The notes beneath the pieces were generated by a model. The model was not told the DNA's origin, did not search any database, and saw only the letters and a list, made by a program, of their open reading frames with translations. A program made the position numbers and the translations under genes. A stretch of DNA of 7,651 nucleotides from Paracoccaceae bacterium (GTDB lineage Bacteria; Pseudomonadota; Alphaproteobacteria; Rhodobacterales; Rhodobacteraceae), in assembly GCA_007121115.1 (NCBI GenBank), contig SKMI01000080.1:1-7651 (forward strand). The letters are read 5' to 3'. Below are positions 1 through 5,626 of the stretch, piece by piece. Numbering within the stretch: position 1 is the stretch's first letter; the number at the start of each line of letters is the position of its first letter.

Positions 1-16
1 CAGAAACCCTGATACC

Positions 17-481
17 TCAGTGCCCGTGTTCGGCGAGCCAGGCGCGCATCCAGGCGATTTCCTCTTCCTGCGCGGCGATGATCGCCTCCGCCAGGTCGCG
101 CACCTCGGGGTCCGCGCCGTATTCCAGCACGATCTCGGCCATCGCCACCGCGCCCTCATGATGCGGGATCATGCCCAGGATGAAATCCACATCGGGGTCA
201 TTGGTGAACTCGATGGCCATGCCCGCGTGCATGGCATCATTGGCGGCGATATACGCAAGCGTTGCCGGGGTGGCGTCTTCGGGCACATGCGAGGCGCCAT
301 GGGCGTGACCGCCATGCCCTGCCCCGTGGCCGTCTTCATGCATCTGGTGCCCAGCGCCATGATCTCCATGACCATGCATCCCGTGGCCATGGCTGCTGGC
401 CAGAGCAATCCCGCCCAGCACCAGCCCGCCAGCCAGCGCGCCTGCAGCAAAGCTTGCCGCCACTGTTGTCTTCGCGCCCAT
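17..481 (-). CDS. DUF305 family protein with His-rich linker, exported or membrane-anchored
   Basis: This 154-aa protein of the DUF305 family (PF03713) has cyanobacterial CopM, a periplasmic copper-binding protein, as its best studied relative. Residues 1-28 form a signal peptide or anchor: K4, then a hydrophobic Ala/Gly/Leu stretch ending in ALA at 26-28, a plausible cleavage site. Residues 31-65 are a Gly/His linker with 12 His and 2 Met, a likely metal-binding tract. The DUF305 domain spans about 77-150, with M84-H85 and M88, the hallmark MIPHHEGAV at 104-112, and an amphipathic helix around AAQEEEIAWM. The function is not proven; periplasmic copper or other metal binding is inferred from family and composition. 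The start at 481 is chosen because GGAGG at 487-491 sits 5 nt upstream. An in-frame extension to 655 would run into the aminotransferase gene and reads as Arg-rich non-signal sequence. It lies 86 nt downstream of that gene and may have its own promoter. Confidence 0.9.
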   Translation of the reverse strand: MGAKTTVAASFAAGALAGGLVLGGIALASSHGHGMHGHGDHGAGHQMHEDGHGAGHGGHAHGASHVPEDATPATLAYIAANDAMHAGMAIEFTNDPDVDFILGMIPHHEGAVAMAEIVLEYGADPEVRDLAEAIIAAQEEEIAWMRAWLAEHGH

Positions 482-486
482 CATGT

Positions 487-491
487 CCTCC
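487..491 (-). promoter_or_regulatory. Ribosome binding site deciding the DUF305 start
   Basis: GGAGG on the minus strand lies 5 nt before the ATG at 481 and only 2 nt before the adjacent ATG at 484. It overlaps a third in-frame ATG at 493. Spacing therefore favours 481, which also leaves a clean signal-peptide-like N-terminus. Confidence 0.7.
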
Positions 492-519
492 ATCCTTGGT
501 GTGGGGATGGCATGCGCGA

Positions 520-534
520 TTCCAGCCGCTGGAA
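520..534. promoter_or_regulatory. Perfect dyad TTCCAGC-C-GCTGGAA upstream of the DUF305 gene (possible CueR/HmrR-type site)
   Basis: Two 7-bp arms, TTCCAGC and GCTGGAA, flank a single central base in the gap between the aminotransferase stop (568) and the DUF305 start (481). The core can be read as TTCC-N7-GGAA, the geometry of MerR-family copper-regulator (CueR/HmrR) operators. The outer CC/GG bases of the classical CCTTCC...GGAAGG box are missing, and the flanking -35/-10 hexamers are poor. It could instead be a weak hairpin terminator for the upstream gene, but no U-tract follows. The dyad is seen directly; its role is inference. Confidence 0.35.
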
Positions 535-567
535 CGGAAATCACATGGGCGTGATGAGAAAGGGCAT

Positions 568-1674
568 TCAGCCGCGCGTCGCGGCCAGCGCTTCGGCCAG
601 CGCGGCGTCGAACACGTCCAGATCGGCCTCGCGTCCGGCGCTCACGCGGATGCACCGGTCCAGCGGCGCCACGCCGGGCATGCGCACGAAGACGTCGCGC
701 GCCATCAGCCCGTCCAGCACCTGCCGCGCGAAATCCCCGTCCTGCCCGCAGTCGATGGCGACGAAATTCGTGGCCGAGGGCAGCGCGAACAGCCCGTGCG
801 CTTCGCCGATCGCGGCCAGCCGCTCGCGCGCCCTGGCCACCTGCGCCACCACATCCGCCAGCCAGGCCTGATCGTTCAGCGCTGCCAGCGCGCCCGCCTG
901 CCCGGTGATGGTCATGCCGAAATGGTTGCGGATCCGGTCGAACATGGCGATCAATGGCGCCGCGCCCACCGCATAACCCACCCGCAGCCCGGCCAGCCCG
1001 TAGGCCTTGGAAAACGTCCGCATCCGTATCAGACGCGGATCGTCGGCCTCGAACGGCGGCACCGCCTCCGCAGGCGCGAAATCGGCATAGGCTTCATCCA
1101 GCACCATGAGCGTGCCTTCGGGCAGCGCCTCCAGCATCCGCGCAATCACCTTGGCGCTGTGCCAGCTTCCCATCGGGTTGTCGGGGTTGGCCAGATAGAT
1201 CAGCTTCGCCCCCACCGCCTCGGCCTTGGCCACCAGTGCGGCCGGGTCCTCGCGGTCGTCGCGGTAGGGGACCTTGTGCAGCGCGCCGCCGAACCCCGCG
1301 ACATGGTAGTTGAAGGTCGGATAGGCCCCGTCCGAGGTCACCACCGCATCGCCCGGCTCCACCAGCATCCGCACCAGAAGACCCAGCAGCCCGTCGATCC
1401 CCTCGCCCACCATGATATTGGCGGGGGCGACGCCGTGATGCGCCGCCAGCGCCTCGCGCAGGTCGTGGCTTTCGCTGTCGCCGTATTTCCAGCCGTCCTG
1501 CGCGGCGCGGGCCATCGCCTCGACCGCCTTCGGCGACGGGCCGAAAACGCTTTCATTGGCACCAAGCCGAGCGCGGAAATCGCGGCCCGACGCGCGCATA
1601 TGCGCCTCGGGGCCGACAAAGGGCACAGTGGCGGGCAGGGAAGACACAAGGCTGGAAAAACGCGGGTGTGACAT
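568..1674 (-). CDS. HisC-like pyridoxal-phosphate-dependent aminotransferase (class I/II fold)
   Basis: This 368-aa cytosolic enzyme has the usual length of the histidinol-phosphate aminotransferase family (COG0079). Visible motifs in order are: GANESVFGPSP at 38-48 (family LNANENPFGPSP); KYGD at 63-66; the cofactor phosphate region MVGEGIDGL at 88-96; NPDNPMGS at 163-170 with PLP-contacting N166; DEAYADF at 193-199 with D193 binding the pyridine nitrogen; TFSKAYGLAGLRVGY at 220-234 with Schiff-base lysine K223; and CIRVSAG at 341-347 with R343, the likely substrate-carboxylate arginine. All catalytic residues are intact. The substrate could be histidinol phosphate or aromatic amino acids; sequence alone does not decide, and no other his gene is nearby. 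NPMGS instead of the common NPTGT is a mild deviation. It starts 54 nt after the photolyase stop and is probably co-transcribed. No strong Shine-Dalgarno precedes the ATG at 1674; the start is kept because the N-terminus matches the family. Confidence 0.9.
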   Translation of the reverse strand: MSHPRFSSLVSSLPATVPFVGPEAHMRASGRDFRARLGANESVFGPSPKAVEAMARAAQDGWKYGDSESHDLREALAAHHGVAPANIMVGEGIDGLLGLLVRMLVEPGDAVVTSDGAYPTFNYHVAGFGGALHKVPYRDDREDPAALVAKAEAVGAKLIYLANPDNPMGSWHSAKVIARMLEALPEGTLMVLDEAYADFAPAEAVPPFEADDPRLIRMRTFSKAYGLAGLRVGYAVGAAPLIAMFDRIRNHFGMTITGQAGALAALNDQAWLADVVAQVARARERLAAIGEAHGLFALPSATNFVAIDCGQDGDFARQVLDGLMARDVFVRMPGVAPLDRCIRVSAGREADLDVFDAALAEALAATRG

Positions 1675-1709
1675 GACCGCGTCATAGCCCTTCGCCCGGG
1701 GGCGGACAA

Positions 1710-1721
1710 GCCTGCGCAGGC
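1710..1721. repeat. Intergenic 12-nt palindrome between photolyase and aminotransferase
   Basis: GCCTGCGCAGGC is a perfect palindrome lying 7 nt beyond the photolyase stop codon, inside the 54-nt gap before the aminotransferase. A second GC-rich inverted repeat (CGCCC-GG-GGGCG, 1694-1705) is next to it. On the transcript these could form small hairpins affecting intercistronic mRNA stability. There is no U-tract, so I do not call a terminator. Confidence 0.3.
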
Positions 1722-1728
1722 GGCGGGG

Positions 1729-3255
1729 TTACACCACCCCGCCCTTGCCCAGCCGGTCCAGCAGCGCGTCTCCTTCGGCCAGCACGGTGTCGCGGTGGCA
1801 TTCGTCCATCCGGTCCCAGGTGCGATACATCTGCGCCATGCGGGGGTTGCCTTCAAAACGGTCGCGATGACGGTTCAGGAAATGCCAGTAAAGCAGGTTG
1901 AAGGGGCAGGCGCGCTCGCCCTTGCGGTCCTTCACCCGATAGTGGCAGTCGCCGCAATAGTCCGACATGCGGTTGATATAGGCGCCGGAGGAGACATAGG
2001 GTTTCGACCCCACCACGCCCCCGTCGGCGAATTGCGACATGCCGACGGTGTTCGGCGCCTCGACCCATTCCACCGCATCGGCATAGACCGACAGATACCA
2101 TTCGTGCACCTGTCCCGGGTCCACCCCGGCCAGCAGGGCGAAGTTGCCGGTGACCATCAGGCGCTGGATATGGTGGGCATAGGCGTCGGTCTGCGTCTGG
2201 CCCACGGCGTGGGCCATGCAGTTCATCCGGGTCTCGCCGCCCCAATACATCGCGGGCAGCTTGCGGCGATGGTTCAGCCGGTTGCGGCGCGGATAGTCCG
2301 GGCCTTCGAGGAAATAGACCCCGCGGATGAACTCACGCCAGCCGAGGATCTGGCGGATGAAGCCCTCGGCCGAGTTGATAGGCACGTCACCCGCGCGATA
2401 CGCGTCCTCGGCGGCCTGACAGACCTCGCGCGCGGTCAGGAGGCCGGTGTTGAGGTAGGGCGAGATCACCGCGTGATAGAGGAACTTGTCGCGCTGCAGC
2501 ATGGCGTCCTGATAGGTGCCGAAATCGGGCAGGGCGTGGCGGATGAAATGTGACAATGCCTGCCGCGCGCCCTTGCGGTCGGTGGCCAGCCAGAAGGGGC
2601 GCAAATCGCCGAAATTGTGGGGAAAGTGGCGTTCAACGAGGGTCAGGACCTCCTCGCTGACCTCATCGGGTTCGAAATGTGGTGGGCGCTGGCGGAACAG
2701 GTCATCCTTGGCGGGCTTGCGATTGTCATGATCGAAGTTCCATTTTCCGCCTTCGGGCTTGTCGCCATCCATCAGAAACCCGCTTTCGCGCCGCATCTCG
2801 CGATAGAAGTGTTCCATGCGCAGCGTCTTGCGCCCCTTCGCCCAGTCGGCGAAGCGGGTGCCGGTGCAGAAGAAGCGATCATCGGGCAGGGTTTCGAGCT
2901 TGAGCGGCATGGCGTCCAGCGCCTCGATCAGCCGCCATTCGCCGGGTTGCGTGGCGAGTAGCTCGCTTGTGCCCTCCTGTTTCGCGCGGCGCATCAACTC
3001 GCCGGGGATGGAGCCGGTGTTGTGCGGGTCATTGAAGCGGGTGTAGGCGACGCGCCAGCCGTCGCCCTCCAGCCGGGCGGCGAACTTGCGCATGGCGGCG
3101 AAGAAGAAGGCGATCTTCTTAGGGTGGTGGGGGACGTAAGACGCCTCGTCCGGGACCTCGGCCATGACCACCAGATCGCGGGCGCGGTCGGCGGCGCGCA
3201 GTGCGCTGAGCGTGTCGGTAAGCTGATCGCCCAGCACCAGAACCAGTTTCACCAT
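1729..3255 (-). CDS. phrB: Fe-S bacterial cryptochrome / prokaryotic (6-4) photolyase (CryB/PhrB class)
   Basis: This 508-aa flavoprotein repairs UV-induced (6-4) photoproducts using blue light; Rhodobacter CryB also acts as a photoreceptor. It is close in length to and collinear with Agrobacterium PhrB at an almost constant offset of 4 residues. The N-terminal alpha/beta antenna domain (about 1-130) starts with LVLVLGDQL; the helical FAD domain occupies about 215-505. All four [4Fe-4S] ligands are present: C346, C434, C437 and C450, matching PhrB C350, C438, C441 and C454. H361-H362 in YAHHIQRLM correspond to the PhrB active-site His pair. W338, W386 and Y387 match the PhrB electron-transfer residues. 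DMRL and FAD are the expected cofactors, by homology. The ATG at 3255 overlaps the SDR stop by 7 nt and lacks a strong ribosome binding site, suggesting translational coupling. The stop is TAA. Light or singlet-oxygen regulation is known for some relatives but is not demonstrable here. Confidence 0.96.
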   Translation of the reverse strand: MVKLVLVLGDQLTDTLSALRAADRARDLVVMAEVPDEASYVPHHPKKIAFFFAAMRKFAARLEGDGWRVAYTRFNDPHNTGSIPGELMRRAKQEGTSELLATQPGEWRLIEALDAMPLKLETLPDDRFFCTGTRFADWAKGRKTLRMEHFYREMRRESGFLMDGDKPEGGKWNFDHDNRKPAKDDLFRQRPPHFEPDEVSEEVLTLVERHFPHNFGDLRPFWLATDRKGARQALSHFIRHALPDFGTYQDAMLQRDKFLYHAVISPYLNTGLLTAREVCQAAEDAYRAGDVPINSAEGFIRQILGWREFIRGVYFLEGPDYPRRNRLNHRRKLPAMYWGGETRMNCMAHAVGQTQTDAYAHHIQRLMVTGNFALLAGVDPGQVHEWYLSVYADAVEWVEAPNTVGMSQFADGGVVGSKPYVSSGAYINRMSDYCGDCHYRVKDRKGERACPFNLLYWHFLNRHRDRFEGNPRMAQMYRTWDRMDECHRDTVLAEGDALLDRLGKGGVV

Positions 3256-3914
3256 GGGATCGGCTTTCCGGCCCAGTCAAAGAAGCCGCCGCTGTCGTCG
3301 GCGCGCAGCCCGTCGATGACATTGAGCAGGTTTTCGGCGGCCTCGGACGGCGGCACGGCGGGGTGGCGGCCCAGATACTTGCGGGTCAGGTCCGTCTGCA
3401 CCGTGCCGGGGTGGAGCGCGACGCAGGCCGCGTGTTTGTGCGAACGCCCCAGTTCGATGGCGGCGCCGCGGATGATCTGGTTCAGCGCCGCCTTCGATGC
3501 GCGGTAGCTGTGCCAGCCCCCCGCGCGGTTGTCGCCGATGGAGCCGACGCGGGCAGAGAGCGCGGCCACCACGCCCGACCCGTCGCGGTCCAGCAGGTCG
3601 GGGACATGGCGCAGGACAAGCGCGGGGCCCATGGTATTCAGCCTGAACTGCGCCAGCATGGCTTCGGGCTCCAGATGCTTGAGCGCCTTTTCCGGGCCCA
3701 TGCCGTCGATTTCCAGCGCGCCGGTGGCGATCAGGATGCGCTCGAAGGGGCCTTCGAGCGCGCCCAGATGGGCGCTCACCGACCCCGCGTCGGTCACGTC
3801 CAGCCCATCGCGGCTGCGCGAGAGCGCCGTGACCTCGGCCCCGCGCTCTTCCAGCGCCGCGACAAGCGCGCTGCCGATCCCGCCCGAGGCGCCGATGACC
3901 AATGCTCGCAACAT
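3249..3914 (-). CDS. Short-chain dehydrogenase/reductase (C-factor/sniffer-like SDR)
   Basis: This 221-aa single-domain cytosolic NAD(P)-dependent oxidoreductase is of classical SDR type. The Rossmann nucleotide-binding motif GASGGIG is at 8-14. The usual NNAG after beta-4 is replaced by LIATGAL at 61-67. N93 lies in the helix that normally carries the catalytic Asn. SARVGSI (120-126) offers the catalytic Ser, S120 by strand alignment or S125 by distance to Tyr. The YRASK motif gives Y137 and K141, and LHPGTVQTDL (167-176) is the post-catalytic PG motif. The substrate is unknown; the closest architecture is the CsgA/C-factor and carbonyl-reductase group. The start at 3914 is preferred because GGAG lies 3 nt upstream and beta-1 begins at once; ATGs at 3923 and 3926 are alternatives adding 3 or 4 residues but lack a ribosome binding site. 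Its stop overlaps the photolyase start by 7 nt, so this is probably the first gene of an SDR-photolyase-aminotransferase operon. Confidence 0.92.
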   Translation of the reverse strand: MLRALVIGASGGIGSALVAALEERGAEVTALSRSRDGLDVTDAGSVSAHLGALEGPFERILIATGALEIDGMGPEKALKHLEPEAMLAQFRLNTMGPALVLRHVPDLLDRDGSGVVAALSARVGSIGDNRAGGWHSYRASKAALNQIIRGAAIELGRSHKHAACVALHPGTVQTDLTRKYLGRHPAVPPSEAAENLLNVIDGLRADDSGGFFDWAGKPIPW

Positions 3915-3933
3915 TCCCTCCATCATGATTCGG

Positions 3934-3962
3934 AGGGGCAGTTAGCGCGCGGGTCTGCCCCT
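3934..3962. repeat. Inverted repeat AGGGGCAG ... CTGCCCCT upstream of the SDR gene
   Basis: Perfect 8-bp arms (3934-3941 and 3955-3962) surround a 13-nt loop; a G-T then a G-C pair could extend the stem. It lies 8 nt upstream of the farthest SDR ATG, in the 118 nt between SDR and the membrane-protein stop. It could be an operator or a 5'-leader hairpin. Promoter hexamers for the SDR operon must lie in or near here, but I see none that is convincing. Confidence 0.35.
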
Positions 3963-3980
3963 TCCACCGGTGCGGACGCA

Positions 3981-4011
3981 ACGGCGCCGCAGGGGGGACC
4001 TGCGGCGCCGT
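3981..4011 (-). terminator. Hairpin terminator of the membrane-protein gene
   Basis: A perfect 13-bp stem, ACGGCGCCGCAGG paired with CCTGCGGCGCCGT, has a 5-nt loop. It begins 22 nt past the TAA at 4033 in the direction of minus-strand transcription. No clear U-tract follows, which is common in GC-rich alphaproteobacteria. It separates the membrane gene from the SDR-photolyase unit. Confidence 0.7.
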
Positions 4012-4032
4012 CTGTCGCGAAAGGCGGAACAT

Positions 4033-5244
4033 TTACTCGGCAGGCACCGCTTCGGCGTCCTTCGGCGCGCCGAAGTGGCGGCGGTTCAGGTGCAGCACCA
4101 GCCAGATCATCGCGACCTGTGCGGCCAGCGCCACGGCGGTCACCGCCCAGAACACCGGCCCGAACTGCGCCACCAGCCCGGCATCAACCAGCCCACGGTT
4201 GACGAAGAAGTGGATCATCACCGCAAACCCGACCCCGGGGCAGACCAGCGCATAGGACCCGGGCGAATTCTCGGCCCCGAAGAGGAAGCGTTGCGCGTAG
4301 CCCTGCCGGATCAGTATCAGCGCGCCGAACAGGAGGAACAGCACCTGCACCGAGAGGTATTGCGCCAGCAGGGTCAGCGTTTCCCCGGCCATGGCGGCGG
4401 AGCCGAAGTGCTCATGCAGCCCGTGGGACTGGCGCAGGCCCAGGATGCCCAGCACGGTGATCAGCGGGACGATGATCATCAGGGTCGGCGCGGTCTCCGG
4501 GTTGGCGCCGTTCTCCATCATCGAGCGGATCCCGAGGATCATGGCGATCCCGGCGATCACGGCGGCAGTGACGAGGAAAAAGGTCGACAGCACGATCCCC
4601 AGCCCCGAAATCGCCGGCACGGTGCTGAGCGCGGAGGGCGCGGCAAGGCCGACGCCGACCATGGCGAAGGCGAACGCGGGCAGGATCTGGCCGAAGTTGT
4701 TGTTGGCGGCACAGTTGAAGCCACCCTCGGTCAGCACCCGGCCCAGGAAGGCGCCGTAGAGCCGGAAGGCCAGCACACCGATGGCCAGGAAGGCGATCAT
4801 CGCAAGCGGGAACAGATACTCCACCACCGACCACAGGCCGGGGACGAAGACCATGCCGAGGATGAAGAGCACGTTCACCGTCATGGCCAGCGCCAGCGGC
4901 AGCGCCATCACCTGGCTTTGCGCGTTGGTGGCGGCGAATTTCGCATAGGCCTCGGACCGGCGCCATTCGGCGAAGCGCTTCAGGTTCCAGACCAGTGACT
5001 TGATGTTGAGCACTGAGAAGGCGGCGATGCCCGCGAGCGCCACGGCGATCATGCCCTGCACCAGAACCGAGCCGGTGGCGAAGGCGGCGGCGATGTCCTC
5101 GAACACCGGGACCGGCTGGCCGGGGTGCGGGATCCAGAACATCAGCCACATGAAGAAGGTCACCGTCAGCCCGCCTGCGCCCAGCGCGGCGAGGAAGTAG
5201 AGCGGCGAGTAGCTGTCGGAGGGACGTGTGGACGCGGGTGTCAT
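4033..5244 (-). CDS. Polytopic (about 10 TM) inner-membrane protein, TDT/SLAC1-like, possibly TsoY family
   Basis: This 403-aa integral inner-membrane protein has about ten hydrophobic helices, near residues 14-36, 58-79, 113-138, 143-163, 186-202, 212-238, 252-270, 290-313, 329-348 and 359-386. Helix number and length fit the tellurite-resistance/dicarboxylate transporter (SLAC1-fold) group. The sequence also recalls the family that NCBI names TsoY (seleno)protein; that is from memory and unconfirmed. Only two cysteines are present: C178 in GGFNCAANNN, a loop before helix 5, and C335 in LVCPGVGF in helix 9. If TsoY is right, a cysteine probably stands where relatives use selenocysteine. The start at 5244 is chosen for AAGGAG at 5252-5257; the longer ORF from 5298 adds a basic, poorly supported leader. 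A candidate SqrR/BigR operator lies just upstream, hinting at a sulfur- or persulfide-linked role. The substrate is unknown. The gene is monocistronic, ended by a hairpin terminator. Confidence 0.85.
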   Translation of the reverse strand: MTPASTRPSDSYSPLYFLAALGAGGLTVTFFMWLMFWIPHPGQPVPVFEDIAAAFATGSVLVQGMIAVALAGIAAFSVLNIKSLVWNLKRFAEWRRSEAYAKFAATNAQSQVMALPLALAMTVNVLFILGMVFVPGLWSVVEYLFPLAMIAFLAIGVLAFRLYGAFLGRVLTEGGFNCAANNNFGQILPAFAFAMVGVGLAAPSALSTVPAISGLGIVLSTFFLVTAAVIAGIAMILGIRSMMENGANPETAPTLMIIVPLITVLGILGLRQSHGLHEHFGSAAMAGETLTLLAQYLSVQVLFLLFGALILIRQGYAQRFLFGAENSPGSYALVCPGVGFAVMIHFFVNRGLVDAGLVAQFGPVFWAVTAVALAAQVAMIWLVLHLNRRHFGAPKDAEAVPAE

Positions 5245-5251
5245 AGCGGGT

Positions 5252-5257
5252 CTCCTT
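5252..5257 (-). promoter_or_regulatory. Ribosome binding site deciding the membrane-protein start
   Basis: AAGGAG on the minus strand lies 7 nt before the ATG at 5244. The in-frame upstream ATG at 5298 has no such site, and the stretch between them carries the AT-rich promoter/operator. Confidence 0.8.
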
Positions 5258-5261
5258 TTGA

Positions 5262-5277
5262 ATTCATGTTTGCGAAT
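5262..5277. promoter_or_regulatory. Candidate SqrR/BigR operator (ATTC-N8-GAAT)
   Basis: ATTC (5262-5265), 8 nt, then GAAT (5274-5277) is an exact match to the palindromic form reported for Rhodobacter SqrR, an ArsR-family persulfide-responsive repressor related to BigR. It lies in an AT-rich island (about 5256-5296) 17 nt upstream of the membrane-protein ATG. It overlaps a possible minus-strand -10 (TATATT, 5275-5280), as a repressor site would. A degenerate neighbour shares ATGTTT at 5284-5289, 18 bp from ATGTTT at 5266-5271. Another ArsR-type regulator could use the same half-sites. Confidence 0.5.
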
Positions 5278-5455
5278 ATATCTATGTTTTCTGAACACGC
5301 AGTGTGGCGGGATGTCGCACCCCGTGCTGACCGCGTGCCAGAGGAAAGGGTGCTCCCGCCCGTCTTCCGTCCGCTGGCGCGTCCGTCATCCGGTTGGGCC
5401 GGGAAGCGGCGCCCCTGCGGAGCGCTGCTTCGGCTGCGCCATTCTGGCCCCGAAC

Positions 5456-5472
5456 GGCCACATATTGTGGCC
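5456..5472. repeat. Perfect palindrome GGCCACA-TAT-TGTGGCC
   Basis: Two 7-bp arms flank a 3-nt centre, in the non-coding middle of the divergent region and about 40 nt upstream of the smc -35 candidate. A partly overlapping TGGCC-N6-GGCCA repeat (5445-5460) is beside it. The size suits a dimeric regulator site, but the regulator is unknown. Confidence 0.4.
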
Positions 5473-5509
5473 TTGGGTAAAGCGCCGCCCAGATCATGCG
5501 GACGGGCAC

Positions 5510-5538
5510 TTGACAGCATCTGCCCTGAGCCGGACACT
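5510..5538 (+). promoter_or_regulatory. Candidate sigma-70 promoter of smc
   Basis: A perfect TTGACA (5510-5515) is followed after 17 nt by GACACT (5533-5538), which keeps A2, A4 and T6 of TATAAT. Transcription would start near 5545, giving a leader of about 80 nt before the GTG at 5627. The weak -10 is tolerable for alphaproteobacteria; there is no experimental support. Confidence 0.45.
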
Positions 5539-5614
5539 TTGACGCAACAGACAACCGGACCGGCGCGGGATTCGACCGCGGCGGCATCGAAAAAACCATA
5601 GGCAGGATTACGGC

Positions 5615-5619
5615 AGGGG
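5615..5619 (+). promoter_or_regulatory. Ribosome binding site supporting the GTG start of smc
   Basis: AGGGG lies 7 nt upstream of the GTG at 5627. There is no in-frame ATG close upstream, and the translation from this GTG begins exactly like SMC N-termini, so the non-ATG start is well supported. Confidence 0.65.
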
Positions 5620-5626
5620 CAGCGGC

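Larger units (their letters stand above)
5245..5626. other. 382-nt divergent intergenic region between the membrane-protein gene and smc
   Basis: The left end (5245-5296) is AT-rich and holds the ribosome binding site, a possible -10 and the ATTC-N8-GAAT site of the leftward gene. The middle (about 5300-5500) is GC-rich; I see no credible gene there, only a palindrome at 5456-5472. The right end carries a TTGACA promoter candidate and the smc ribosome binding site. Short ORFs crossing it lack good starts and recognisable domains. Confidence 0.6.

Noticed and set aside
482..655. 58-codon N-terminal extension of the DUF305 ORF
   Set aside because: It overlaps the 3' end of the aminotransferase gene, is Arg-rich and has no ribosome binding site; the start at 481 gives a good signal peptide and spacing.
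262..1671. 469-aa plus-strand ORF antisense to the aminotransferase
   Set aside because: It is Arg/His-rich with no recognisable domain, and the opposite strand codes for a fully motif-bearing HisC-like enzyme. Long antisense frames are expected at this G+C.
1694..1721. Possible intrinsic terminator after the photolyase
   Set aside because: The palindromes are short and no U-tract follows; the close spacing to the aminotransferase suggests co-transcription.
3363..4202. 279-aa plus-strand ORF over the SDR and terminator
   Set aside because: It is antisense to the SDR, crosses a strong hairpin terminator, and is Arg/Ala-rich without motifs.
5245..5298. 18-codon extension of the membrane-protein ORF
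   Set aside because: It passes through the AT-rich promoter/operator and lacks a ribosome binding site; AAGGAG supports 5244.
5228..5542. Small plus-strand ORF (104 aa) in the divergent region
   Set aside because: It starts inside the membrane gene on the other strand, has no ribosome binding site or domain, and shows mixed composition without a coding pattern.
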